Shown here: positions 32,597 through 41,449 of the stretch, piece after piece
Layout: the number at the start of each line of letters is the position of its first letter
Position numbering within the stretch: the first letter of the stretch is position 1
NCBI GenBank assembly: GCA_910579755.1
Contig: CAJTVB010000011.1
Location: 44,967-108,966 of the forward strand
Origin: an uncultured Acetatifactor sp.
GTDB taxonomy: Bacteria; Bacillota; Clostridia; Lachnospirales; Lachnospiraceae
Direction: 5' to 3'
Length of the DNA stretch: 64,000 nt
Notes under the pieces: generated by a model
What the model was told of the DNA's origin: nothing
Database searches by the model: none
What the model saw: the letters and a program-made list of their open reading frames with translations, nothing else
Program-made: the position numbers and the translations under genes

Positions 32597-33781
32597 TTAC
32601 TTTCTCTGAAGGAAATCCGGAATCTTCAGTGTCTTCTCCTCCACGGAGCTTCTGATATCCACCGGCTTCTGAATTCCCTGTACGGATCTTACATTCGGCT
32701 GAAACTGACCGGGCTGTCCGGCAGAACCGGGCTGGCTGTTAGGCGGCTTCATGGAATTTGGCACAGCATGGGATACAGGCTGTCTGTATGTATTGGACCC
32801 GTTCAGTCTTGCCTGCATATTGACTCCTGCCATGTCCTCCAGCCCCGTGGCGATCACGGTGATGGTACAGCTGTCTGACTTGGAGGCATCGTACATGGCT
32901 CCAAAGATAATATTGACCTCCTCGCCTGCCAGATTCTGCACATAGCTGGCGGCATCGCTGGCATCCGCAAGGGTAATGTCTCCCGACACATTGATGATCA
33001 CATGACTTGCCCCGGTGATCGTTGTCTCCAAAAGCGGGCTCTCCACCGCCATCTTTACGGCCTCCAGGGCCTTGTCGTCGCCCTTTCCCTCTCCGATACC
33101 AATATGAGCGATACCCTTGTCCTTCATAACAGTCTGCACATCGGCAAAGTCCAGATTGATCACGGCGGGCACATTGATCAGATCAGTAATGCCCTGCACG
33201 GCCTGTTGCAGCACCTCGTCCGCTTTTTTGAGGGCCTCGGGCATGGTGGTACGCCTGTCCACAATCTCCAGCAGCTTGTCGTTGGGTATGACGATCAGGG
33301 TGTCCACATGCTCCTTGATCCGCTCGATTCCGCTGATGGCATTAACCATACGGACCTTGGCCTCAAAGCGAAAGGGCTTCGTCACAACGCCCACCGTAAG
33401 AATACCCATTTCCTTGGCAAGCCTGGCCACCACAGGCGCCGCTCCCGTTCCTGTGCCGCCGCCCATACCGCAGGTGACGAACACCATGTCCGCACCCTTC
33501 AGAGCTCCGGCAATATCCTCGGCGCTTTCCTCCGCCGCCTTCTCCCCCACCTCAGGCCTGGCTCCCGCGCCAAGCCCCTTGGTCAGCTTTTCGCCGATCT
33601 GAAGAAGCCGGGGAGCCTTGCAGAGCTGTAAGGCCTGTTTATCTGTATTGACACCTACAAAGTCTACTCCGTCTATGCGTTCATCTATCATTCTATTGAC
33701 AGCATTATTACCTGCTCCACCCACACCCACTACTATAATCTTAGCGGCAGATTCAGCATCGTTCGTCTTAATTTCAAGCAA
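32597..33781 (-). CDS. ftsZ: Cell division GTPase FtsZ
   Basis: Tubulin-like GTPase that forms the division ring and the polar sporulation ring. IIVVGVGGAGNNAVNRM, the tubulin signature GGGTGTGAAPVVA, NLDFADVQTV and the C-terminal tail IPDFLQRK (SepF/FtsA-binding peptide) are present; a Gln/Pro-rich linker precedes the tail. The start is a TTG at 33781 (394 aa): AAGGAGG lies 8 nt upstream, and the in-frame ATG at 33799 overlaps that site. It has its own promoter (33821-33849) and its own terminator, at the end of the dcw cluster. Confidence 0.97.
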   Translation of the reverse strand: MLEIKTNDAESAAKIIVVGVGGAGNNAVNRMIDERIDGVDFVGVNTDKQALQLCKAPRLLQIGEKLTKGLGAGARPEVGEKAAEESAEDIAGALKGADMVFVTCGMGGGTGTGAAPVVARLAKEMGILTVGVVTKPFRFEAKVRMVNAISGIERIKEHVDTLIVIPNDKLLEIVDRRTTMPEALKKADEVLQQAVQGITDLINVPAVINLDFADVQTVMKDKGIAHIGIGEGKGDDKALEAVKMAVESPLLETTITGASHVIINVSGDITLADASDAASYVQNLAGEEVNIIFGAMYDASKSDSCTITVIATGLEDMAGVNMQARLNGSNTYRQPVSHAVPNSMKPPNSQPGSAGQPGQFQPNVRSVQGIQKPVDIRSSVEEKTLKIPDFLQRK

Positions 33782-33820
33782 GAATACGCCCTCCTTCATG
33801 TCTCTTAAGTCCTATAGACT

Positions 33821-33849
33821 ATCATATAATTATTTTGCAAATTAATCAA
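33821..33849 (-). promoter_or_regulatory. Sigma-A promoter of ftsZ
   Basis: Minus strand TTGATT (33849-33844), 17-bp spacer, TATGAT (33826-33821), about 40 bp before the TTG start. It lies in the short gap after the ftsQ stop (33876), so ftsZ can be expressed independently of the cluster. Confidence 0.7.
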
Positions 33850-33875
33850 CTGTTTTTTATGAAATCTTGATACTA

Positions 33876-34604
33876 CTATTCCGGTTTAAATGTATACTTT
33901 CCGCCGCTCTCATCGAAGGCCAGCATCTGCAGAGTACCCTTTCTGCCGCTCAAACTGGGCAGAAGATTGGGAAGCAGCATCAGCTTGTCCTCCAGAGTGA
34001 CGGCATCCGTTCCCAGCGCCACCTTCACCTGATCAAAGTAAAGCGTCACTGCCCCGGACCGGTTATAATAAATCTTGTCCGCATCCAGGCTGTACTTTTT
34101 TAAAAGCCTTGTGATATTCAGAATACTTCCAAAAATTTCCGGTTCTTCCACGGGAAGCGGCTCCCCCAGCACAAAATGGTCAAAAGACAACCCGGTAACC
34201 TGGGGGACTCCTCCCGTCCTTACGCTGGAGCACTCTACCACACTGCCATCCTTATCAAAATAGATATAGGCATCCAGATAGCTCACATATCCTGTCAGCG
34301 CCTTTTCATATACGATGATCTTTATGGTATCCGGTGTCAGCACCTCCACGTTCATCACATCCACAAAGGGGATTCCCTCTATTCCCTTGTTTTTATATTT
34401 CAGGGAAAGATAGAGAGAATTATCCCCCAGAAAGCCATCCATGACGATAGCCTTGATCTCGTCCTCCGTATAGTGTACATTTCCTTCCACGTATACTGTA
34501 CGGACAGTATAGGCAGCCCGGATATAATATCCGGCTCCCAGCACCGCCGCGGCCAAAACGGCCAGACACAGCAGCGTGATCATTGTCCTTCTGCTCTTAA
34601 ACAC
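33876..34604 (-). CDS. ftsQ: Cell division protein FtsQ/DivIB
   Basis: A bitopic divisome protein, 242 aa: a short basic cytoplasmic N-terminus (FKSRRTM), one membrane helix (ITLLCLAVLAAAVLGAGYYI), then a POTRA domain (VRTVYVEGNVHYTEDEIKAI) and a beta domain. It bridges FtsL and the septal penicillin-binding protein outside the membrane. The GTG start at 34604 overlaps the murA 3' end by 8 bp; an ATG seven codons later with AGAAGGACA in front is an alternative. It lies between murA and ftsZ as in many Clostridia. Confidence 0.9.
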   Translation of the reverse strand: MFKSRRTMITLLCLAVLAAAVLGAGYYIRAAYTVRTVYVEGNVHYTEDEIKAIVMDGFLGDNSLYLSLKYKNKGIEGIPFVDVMNVEVLTPDTIKIIVYEKALTGYVSYLDAYIYFDKDGSVVECSSVRTGGVPQVTGLSFDHFVLGEPLPVEEPEIFGSILNITRLLKKYSLDADKIYYNRSGAVTLYFDQVKVALGTDAVTLEDKLMLLPNLLPSLSGRKGTLQMLAFDESGGKYTFKPE

Positions 34605-35850
34605 TTACCACACGCGCCCCTAACTCTCTGAAATCTCTGCAGATATTTTCATATCCGCGGTATATAAATGAACATCCTGTAACCAAAGTCTCCCCCCTGG
34701 CTATGAGTCCCGCTGCCACCAGAGCCGCGCCTCCCCGAAGCTCCCTGGCCTGTACCGCGGCGCCCTTCAGGGCAGGCATCCCCTTCACAAGCACACTCTT
34801 TTTATCCCTCATCTCAATGCATGCTCCCATCCTGCGCAGATCCTCCACCACCCGGAAGCGGTTTTCAAAAATCGTCTCTTCAATGACACTGAATCCGTCC
34901 CCCACTGTCTCCACGGCAAGCGCCACAGATTGCAGATCCGTGGGAAATCCCGGATGGGGCGCCGTTCTGAGACACCCCAGACTCTTAGGCGGCACAGATG
35001 CCTGTACATAAATGCCCTCCCCGGAAACGCACAGCTTTGCGCCCATTCTCTCCGCCGTCTCCAGGACTGATTCCATGTCTTTCTCCGGTGCATTTTCCAG
35101 AAAAACACTGCCTCCCGTCCCGATGCAGGCCAAAAGGTAAGTCCCAGCCACGATCCGGTCTGCGGGCACGGTAAAGTCCGTCCCGTAAAGCCTTCTGCCG
35201 CCCCGGATCATCAGACGGCCCGTTCCCACTCCCTCAATATGAGCTCCGCAACACTGAAGGTACCGGCAAAGCGCAGTGATCTCCGGCTCTTTTGCCGCTC
35301 CCTCCAGAATAGTGTCGCCCTCCGCCATGACTCCTGCCAATATAATGTTTTCCGTGGCGCCCACGCTGGGAAAGGGCAGGCAGATCCGGGCGCCGTGAAG
35401 CCTGTCTGCCACGGCCCGAAGACATCCCTTCTCTTCCGAGAACTCCACTCCCATCTGCCTCAGAGCCGAAATGTGCAGATCGATAGGGCGTTTCCCGATC
35501 ACACAGCCGCCGGGATGCTCCAGCACCGCCTCTCCGCATCTGCCAACCAGCGCTCCCAAGAGACACAGGGACGAGCGCATCCCTGTCACCGCCTCCCGAG
35601 GCATATCCCCTCTCCGCACCCGGGAAGGATCCACCATGATCCCTCTCTCCTGCCACCTTACCCCGCAGCCTAAGCTTTTCAGCAGGCTCACCATAGCATA
35701 TACATCCGCAATCCTTGGACAATTTCTGATAAAAGAAGTCTCTCCTGTAAGCAGCGTCGCCGCCAAAATCGGCAGTGAAGCGTTCTTGGAGCCCTGAATG
35801 CAAACCTTGCCCTCCAGAGTCACCCCGCCCTGAATACAAATAGAATCCAT
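34597..35850 (-). CDS. murA: UDP-N-acetylglucosamine 1-carboxyvinyltransferase (MurA)
   Basis: First committed step of peptidoglycan precursor synthesis; target of fosfomycin. The 417-residue protein has GSKNASLPILAATLL at the N-terminus and the catalytic loop EHPGGCVIGKRPIDLH, whose cysteine is the fosfomycin-sensitive residue (Cys115 in E. coli numbering), followed by the second half of the inverted alpha/beta barrel (TDLQSVALAVETVGDG, ENRFRVVEDLRRMG). It overlaps ftsQ by 8 bp and starts 150 bp after ftsW; that gap holds no clear promoter. Confidence 0.96.
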   Translation of the reverse strand: MDSICIQGGVTLEGKVCIQGSKNASLPILAATLLTGETSFIRNCPRIADVYAMVSLLKSLGCGVRWQERGIMVDPSRVRRGDMPREAVTGMRSSLCLLGALVGRCGEAVLEHPGGCVIGKRPIDLHISALRQMGVEFSEEKGCLRAVADRLHGARICLPFPSVGATENIILAGVMAEGDTILEGAAKEPEITALCRYLQCCGAHIEGVGTGRLMIRGGRRLYGTDFTVPADRIVAGTYLLACIGTGGSVFLENAPEKDMESVLETAERMGAKLCVSGEGIYVQASVPPKSLGCLRTAPHPGFPTDLQSVALAVETVGDGFSVIEETIFENRFRVVEDLRRMGACIEMRDKKSVLVKGMPALKGAAVQARELRGGAALVAAGLIARGETLVTGCSFIYRGYENICRDFRELGARVVSV

Positions 35851-36000
35851 AGAACACCATCCGGTATCAAAAGAATCTATTCTATCCTATGCAGCAGGGC
35901 TTATCCAGGTGTCAAGTCCACTGTTTTACCACGGACAGCCCCGGCAGATTCCCTGAGCGGCACAGACTGCTGCGGCAGGATCAAAAATCCTTCGGCTGTT

Positions 36001-37173
36001 TTACGCCAGCTCTTTGAGCTGTATCCTTCTGGCCACGCTTAAGACCAACCCGATCTCAATGAGCAGGAACATGACTGATGATCCTCCATAGCTGATAAAG
36101 GGAAGGGATATGCCTGTGTTGGGAATGGTGTTTGTCACCACCGCGATATTTAAAATCGCCTGGATTGCAATATGTCCCATGACTCCCACCACCAGCATGG
36201 CACCGAACAGGTCGCCGGCATTATTGGCGATGACCATCATTCTCCACAGAAGCATAATGAACATCAGTATCACCGCAATGGCCCCAAACATCCCCAGTTC
36301 CTCGCAGATAATGGAGAAGATCATGTCATTCTGGGATTCCGGCAGAAAGCTCAGCTTCTGCATGCTCTGCCCCAGGCCCTTGCCAAAGATGCCCCCGCTT
36401 CCGATGGCGTACAGGGCCTGCAGCGTCTGGAAGCCTTTATTCTGCGGATCGCTCTCCGGATTCAGCCAGGCCAGTATCCGCCCGCTTCGGAAGCCTCCTT
36501 CTCCGTCCCCGGACACTACCAGAAAAACTGCCAGTGCAGCCAGAACCAGAACGCCCACACCCATAATAACAAATTTCTTGTAATCCGGGCTGGCCACAAA
36601 TACCATAAGCACGGCAATCCCCAGAATAATGATGGCGGAGCTCAGGTTTTTTGTGATCAGATAAATCTCGCCTGCAATGGGAAAGGGTATGATCACCATC
36701 AGGATAAAGCCCTTCATGGTGCGGACGCTTTTTCCCATTTTGCAGACCAGGGTGGCCAGAAACAGAATCATGCACAGCTTTGCCACCTCCGCGGGCTGCA
36801 CGTTCAAGCCTACGCCCGGAACCCTGATCCACCGCCTGGCTCCGTGGGATTTCACTCCCAGCGGCGTCAGCACCACCGGGATCAAAATCGCCGAGGCAAT
36901 ATAGCCAAGCAGGGCAAACCGCTCCCAGAAATGATAAGGAATGTTTGCCGTAACAATCATCATCACAAGCCCGATCACAATGGCCGTTAGCTGCTTTTTC
37001 AGATAGTAGGCCGCATCCTTGTATTCCTGGAAGGCTTCGTAGGAGCTGGCAGAATAGATCATCACCAACCCGAAGCCCAGCAGAAACAAAACAATAAACA
37101 GCAGACTGTAATCAAAAAAATATTCTGTCTGTTCCTTTTTTCTTCTTTTGTGAGATGTTCTCTGTGCCGCCAT
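36001..37173 (-). CDS. ftsW: Peptidoglycan glycosyltransferase FtsW (SEDS family)
   Basis: Lipid II polymerase of the SEDS family with ten predicted membrane helices (390 aa). The signature regions include GARRWIRVPGVGLNVQPAE, PESQNDMIFSIICEELG and NTGISLPFISYGGSSV near the C-terminus. Paralogues SpoVE and RodA share these motifs; placement in the dcw cluster favours FtsW, though SpoVE function is also possible in spore formers. I use the ATG at 37173 (MAAQRTSHK), preceded by GGAGG nine nt upstream. The murD stop is 38 bp upstream of this start. Confidence 0.93.
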   Translation of the reverse strand: MAAQRTSHKRRKKEQTEYFFDYSLLFIVLFLLGFGLVMIYSASSYEAFQEYKDAAYYLKKQLTAIVIGLVMMIVTANIPYHFWERFALLGYIASAILIPVVLTPLGVKSHGARRWIRVPGVGLNVQPAEVAKLCMILFLATLVCKMGKSVRTMKGFILMVIIPFPIAGEIYLITKNLSSAIIILGIAVLMVFVASPDYKKFVIMGVGVLVLAALAVFLVVSGDGEGGFRSGRILAWLNPESDPQNKGFQTLQALYAIGSGGIFGKGLGQSMQKLSFLPESQNDMIFSIICEELGMFGAIAVILMFIMLLWRMMVIANNAGDLFGAMLVVGVMGHIAIQAILNIAVVTNTIPNTGISLPFISYGGSSVMFLLIEIGLVLSVARRIQLKELA

Positions 37174-37211
37174 AAACCAAAACCTCCATGCCGCATCCGG
37201 CGGCACATGTT

Positions 37212-38576
37212 TTACCCCAGTCCTCTGACATATTCCTTAAACAACTGTCCCCGCACCTCATAATTGGGAAACATTCCCCAGCTGGCACAGGCAGGCGACA
37301 ATAAAACCGCATCTCCCGGGCTGGCCAGGCTTGTGCAGAGCTTCAGACATTCCTCATAGGTATCTGCAAAGCGGATCCGGTCAAAGCCATGTCTCCTGGC
37401 GCACTCCGCAATTTTTTCCCGGGTCTGGCCGATGAGGACCAGCCATTTTACCTTGCCCTCAAAGCTTTCGATCCACTCGTCATACTCGCTCTGTTTATCA
37501 TAGCCGCCGCCGATAAGGATCGTGGGCCTGCTCATGGCCCGTATTCCCTGTATAGCCGCATCAGGATTGGTTCCCTTGGAATCATTGTAATATTCCACGC
37601 CCCCCTTTGTGTCCACATACTCAATACGATGCTCCACAGCCCTGAACTCCCGGACCACGGAAAGAACTGTCTCCAACGGCACACCCATACCTTCGGCTAT
37701 GGCCAGGGCCGCCATCACATTCTCCATATTGCACACACCCACAAGCTTAAGCTCCCGGGTGTCCAGCAGCTCCTTTGCCTGCCCTCCGCCGCTTTTGAAT
37801 ATCCTGCCCTCCTTCAGATAGTATCCCTCATCCAGCTCCCTGACGGAGGAAAAAAATACAACCCTGGCCGGACACCTGGCTCCAAACGCTCTGGTGTACT
37901 GATTTTCATAATTCAGAACACAGATGTCCTCCCTGGTCTGATTCAGAGCCACATTTTCCTTGGCCGCCACATAGGCCTCCATGGTATGATGCCGGTCCAG
38001 ATGATCCGGCGTAATATTCAGGATGGCCGAAACCCTGGGGTGAAAATCCCGGATGGTTTCCAGCTGAAAGGAGCTGATCTCACCTACCGTAACCGTCTCC
38101 TTCGAAGTTTTCAGGCATTCCGAGGTATAAGGATTGCCGATATTTCCAACCACAAACACCTTTTCCCGGCCCAGCCAGGCCTTCATGATCTCACCCACCA
38201 GCGTGGTGGTGGTAGTTTTACCGTTGGTACCGGTGATGGCCGCCACCCGGCCCTTTTCCTCTTGATATCCCAGCTCAATCTCACCCATGATCCGGGCTCC
38301 GTTCTCCCGCAGTGTCTTTACCAATGGAATATCCACCGGCACCCCCGGGCTGAGCACCACCGCCTCCACGCCCTCCAGCACCTGCTCATCCGGTTCCCCG
38401 GTGACGCAAAGGGCCTTACTGTCCCCCGACAGACGGGACCGCAGATTCCCAGGAGTGAGCTTTTCATTGCTGTCATATAAAACCACCCTGGCCCCCATAT
38501 GCTCCAGCAGCCCCACAGAGCCCACTCCGCTGATACCGGAGCCTATCACGAGACATTTTTTATCCTTCATCAACAT
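37212..38576 (-). CDS. murD: UDP-N-acetylmuramoyl-L-alanine--D-glutamate ligase (MurD)
   Basis: Cytoplasmic Mur ligase that adds D-glutamate. The 454-residue protein has an N-terminal Rossmann domain (LVIGSGISGVGSVGLLE), the ATP loop AITGTNGKTTTTTLVGE, ISSFQLETI, NITPDHLDRHHTMEAY and the C-terminal domain with YNDSKGTNPDAAIQGI and LLSPACASWGMFPNYE. Length and motif order are normal for MurD. It lies between mraY (77 bp upstream) and ftsW. Confidence 0.96.
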   Translation of the reverse strand: MLMKDKKCLVIGSGISGVGSVGLLEHMGARVVLYDSNEKLTPGNLRSRLSGDSKALCVTGEPDEQVLEGVEAVVLSPGVPVDIPLVKTLRENGARIMGEIELGYQEEKGRVAAITGTNGKTTTTTLVGEIMKAWLGREKVFVVGNIGNPYTSECLKTSKETVTVGEISSFQLETIRDFHPRVSAILNITPDHLDRHHTMEAYVAAKENVALNQTREDICVLNYENQYTRAFGARCPARVVFFSSVRELDEGYYLKEGRIFKSGGGQAKELLDTRELKLVGVCNMENVMAALAIAEGMGVPLETVLSVVREFRAVEHRIEYVDTKGGVEYYNDSKGTNPDAAIQGIRAMSRPTILIGGGYDKQSEYDEWIESFEGKVKWLVLIGQTREKIAECARRHGFDRIRFADTYEECLKLCTSLASPGDAVLLSPACASWGMFPNYEVRGQLFKEYVRGLG

Positions 38577-38653
38577 AACTCACGCCTTTCCTGGGGCTCC
38601 CACCCGCTTCCCGCCATGCCGCCGGTCCGGCGGCACAGGCAGTTCCTTCTTTA

Positions 38654-39607
38654 TTATATTCCCAGCAGCGCGGCCAGGCACATCAATGCAGTAATAATGG
38701 TAAACAGCGCCGTAATCTTCGTCTCCGACCATCCGCACAATTCAAAATGATGGTGCAGCGGCGCCATCCGAAAAATTCTTTTCCCTCCGCTGAGCTTAAA
38801 GTAGACCACCTGAAGGATCACCGATGCCACCTCCAGCAAATATATAATTCCCACAATGGCAATATAAAGAGGCATCTGCAGCACATACGCACAGGCTGCC
38901 ACAAAGCCGCCCAGGGCCAGGGATCCCGTATCGCCCATAAACACCGACGCAGGATGCACATTGAAAAGCAGAAATCCCATCAGCGCCCCGGCCACGGCAC
39001 AGGTTACGGGCTCCAGGCCGCCTCCCCGGGCCTGTGACACCACTGTAAAAAATACCGCCACCATCATGGTCACGCTGCCTGCCAGCCCATCCAGTCCGTC
39101 CGTAAAATTCACTCCGTTTACTGTGCCAAGCACAATAAAAAACAATATGGGCACATTCCAGAATCCGAAATCCAGGTACTTCCCCCAAAAAGGAACCTTC
39201 ATGGCAAGGCTGATGTCCGTATAATGCAGAAGATAATATGCAAAAACTCCGGTGACCGCTATCTGCAAAAACAGCTTCTGCCAGGGAGTCAATCCCATGG
39301 AGCGCATACAGACAACCTTTATGTAATCATCCAGAAAGCCAATGAGTCCAAAGCCTACCGTCAGGAAAAGCACTGGCGCCGTCTCCGGCCTCTCTTTCGC
39401 AAAAATCAGGGTGGCCGCCGCCACACTGAGCATGATCAGGATCCCTCCCATAGTGGGTGTCCCGGTCTTTTTCAAATGAGCCTTCGGCCCCTCCTCCCTG
39501 ACTGTCTGCCCCACCTTCAGCCTCCGCAGAAACGGAATCATCACCGGTCCCAGCAGAGCGCTGACAGCAAAGGAAATGGAAACCGACAACACGCATATCT
39601 TAAACAT
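38654..39607 (-). CDS. mraY: Phospho-N-acetylmuramoyl-pentapeptide transferase (MraY)
   Basis: Integral membrane enzyme that makes lipid I. The 317-residue protein has ten helices. Conserved loops are EEGPKAHLKKTGTPTMGG, GFLDDYIKV (Mg-binding aspartates), NFTDGLDGLAG, FNVHPASVFMGDTGSLALGG and the histidine-rich RMAPLHHHFELCGWSE. It starts 12 bp after the stop of the second penicillin-binding protein gene and so is probably translated from the same transcript. Confidence 0.97.
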   Translation of the reverse strand: MFKICVLSVSISFAVSALLGPVMIPFLRRLKVGQTVREEGPKAHLKKTGTPTMGGILIMLSVAAATLIFAKERPETAPVLFLTVGFGLIGFLDDYIKVVCMRSMGLTPWQKLFLQIAVTGVFAYYLLHYTDISLAMKVPFWGKYLDFGFWNVPILFFIVLGTVNGVNFTDGLDGLAGSVTMMVAVFFTVVSQARGGGLEPVTCAVAGALMGFLLFNVHPASVFMGDTGSLALGGFVAACAYVLQMPLYIAIVGIIYLLEVASVILQVVYFKLSGGKRIFRMAPLHHHFELCGWSETKITALFTIITALMCLAALLGI

Positions 39608-39619
39608 AGCCTGCGCCTT

Positions 39620-41356
39620 TCATTGATTATACCTCATTATCCCTAAATACGGAAGAATATTTTCAAAAAGCTGCCGGACGATGGGCGCCGCCACCTGACC
39701 TCCGTAATAGACACCCTGGGGATTGTTCACGATAGCCAGGGCAATGACCTGCGGGTCATCTGCCGGCGCGAAGCCGATAAAGGAAGCTATGTACCTCCCG
39801 CTACCTCTGGGAAGCGTCTGGCTGGTAGCTGTCTTGCCTCCCACCTGGAAGCCCTCCACCTTGCCGTTTTTTCCGGAGCCCTCCGACACCACCATCTCCA
39901 GGATCCGGCGCATAGTGGCGCTGGTCTCCTGAGATACAATTCCCTCAACCGCCGGATATTCCAAAACCTCCAGCACGTTTCCCTCTGCGTCCAGGGTCTT
40001 TACTCCGAAATGCGGCGTGACCCTGACGCCGCCGTTTATGATGGATGCCACCGTTGTCAAAAGCTGAATAGGCGTAATTTGGAAGGACTGGCCAAAGGAC
40101 ACCGTGGCCAGCTCCACATTCCCCATATCTTCCATTTTATGCATGATGGTTCCCGCCTCACCGGGAAGGTCAATCCCTGTTTTCGTCTTCAGTCCGAATT
40201 CCTCAAAATATTTGTAGTACTGCTCCACCCCGAGCCTGAGGCCCACCGTGATAAACACCGGGTTACAGGAATTCATGGTGGCATGGACAAAATCCTGTGA
40301 TCCGTGTCCCGCGATCTTATGGCATCGTATCTTCCTGTCATCCACAACGATAAAGCCAGGACAGCTGAAGGTACTCTCGGGCGTCACCGCTCCCGCCTCC
40401 AGTCCGGCAGCCGCCGTGATAATCTTAAAAGTGGATCCCGGCTCATAGGTGTCGTTGATGCAGCCGTTTCTCCAGATACCGTTTAAGAGATTCTGCTTTT
40501 CCTCACCGGAAATATTTTCCGGCGTTCCTTCGGGGAGCTCGTAGGGATTGTTCAGATCAAACTCCGGCACATTCACCATGGCCAGAATCTCCCCGTTGCG
40601 GGGATCCATTACCAGGATGGAAACACTGTCCGCCTCCTTTGTGGCCATGGCCTGGGCCGCCAGCTGTGTGGCATAGGATTGAATGTTCATATCCAGACTG
40701 ATGCACAGGTCGCTGCCCGGCACCGGCTCTACCCGCCGCTCTCCCGCCGCTTCCACCTCAATGCCCTTGGCATCTGTTACCGTCAGAATATATCCCGGCT
40801 CTCCCTGGAGATATTCCTCATACTTCACCTCCAGACCGATGATCCCCTGGTTGTCGCCTCCGGTAAAGCCCAGAACCTTGCTGGCCAGCTGGTCATAGGG
40901 ATAATAACGCTTATAGTCTTCATCCACCTTCACCCCTGCCAGATCATATTCCCGGATCCGGTCCCCTGTCTCCTTATCCACATTGCTTTTGATCCGCTCC
41001 ATGGAGGAATACTTTTCCACTCTTTTTTTTACATATTCCTCGGACAGTCCCAGCTCATTGCACAGAACCTCCGTCACCCTCTCCGGGTCCTCGATCTGAT
41101 TATGTATGACAGATACCGTGCAGACCGTCTTATTATCTGCCAGCACTACGCCGTTGCGGTCAATAATCCTCCCTCTTGCCGCTTTTATGCTCCTCTCTCT
41201 TTCGTGCAGGCTGGAAGCCAGCTGGGAATAATGCTCCGCCTCCCACACGCACAAATACACCAGCCTTCCAAACAGAAGCACCAAAATGCCGGCGCACAGG
41301 AGAAATGCCGTCAGTATCTTCTTCCTGTGGAACAATTTATTATTGTCCGTCAGCAT
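39620..41356 (-). CDS. Class B penicillin-binding protein (FtsI/SpoVD type), second dcw copy
   Basis: Transpeptidase for septal or spore cortex peptidoglycan, 578 aa. One N-terminal membrane helix (ILTAFLLCAGILVLLFGRL), a dimerisation domain (GRIIDRNGVVLADN), then the transpeptidase: EPGSTFKI (catalytic Ser), MNSCNP and VGGKTATSQ; the third motif is KTA rather than KTG. No PASTA domain follows, unlike Bacillus SpoVD. I choose the ATG at 41356 because TGAGG lies 7 nt before it. That Shine-Dalgarno site is inside the 3' arm of a perfect hairpin (41361-41410), so translation may be regulated. It follows the first PBP gene by 93 bp. Confidence 0.93.
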   Translation of the reverse strand: MLTDNNKLFHRKKILTAFLLCAGILVLLFGRLVYLCVWEAEHYSQLASSLHERERSIKAARGRIIDRNGVVLADNKTVCTVSVIHNQIEDPERVTEVLCNELGLSEEYVKKRVEKYSSMERIKSNVDKETGDRIREYDLAGVKVDEDYKRYYPYDQLASKVLGFTGGDNQGIIGLEVKYEEYLQGEPGYILTVTDAKGIEVEAAGERRVEPVPGSDLCISLDMNIQSYATQLAAQAMATKEADSVSILVMDPRNGEILAMVNVPEFDLNNPYELPEGTPENISGEEKQNLLNGIWRNGCINDTYEPGSTFKIITAAAGLEAGAVTPESTFSCPGFIVVDDRKIRCHKIAGHGSQDFVHATMNSCNPVFITVGLRLGVEQYYKYFEEFGLKTKTGIDLPGEAGTIMHKMEDMGNVELATVSFGQSFQITPIQLLTTVASIINGGVRVTPHFGVKTLDAEGNVLEVLEYPAVEGIVSQETSATMRRILEMVVSEGSGKNGKVEGFQVGGKTATSQTLPRGSGRYIASFIGFAPADDPQVIALAIVNNPQGVYYGGQVAAPIVRQLFENILPYLGIMRYNQ

Positions 41357-41360
41357 AAAG

Positions 41361-41410
41361 AACCTCATAAAAAAGGTGTTACTTTACTTTATTCCCTTTT
41401 TTATGAGGTT
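41361..41410 (-). promoter_or_regulatory. 16-bp perfect hairpin sequestering the PBP ribosome binding site
   Basis: AACCTCATAAAAAAGG (minus strand 41410-41395), an 18-nt loop, and CCTTTTTTATGAGGTT (41376-41361). The GAGG in the second arm is the ribosome binding site for the ATG at 41356, paired with CCTC of the first arm. The inner A-run/T-run could also give weak intrinsic termination between the two PBP genes. Either way it would lower expression of the downstream PBP and mraY-murD-ftsW relative to the first PBP. Confidence 0.8.
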
Positions 41411-41449
41411 ATGATTCTTTTGCAGATTATTCGTTATTTGACCGGGCTG

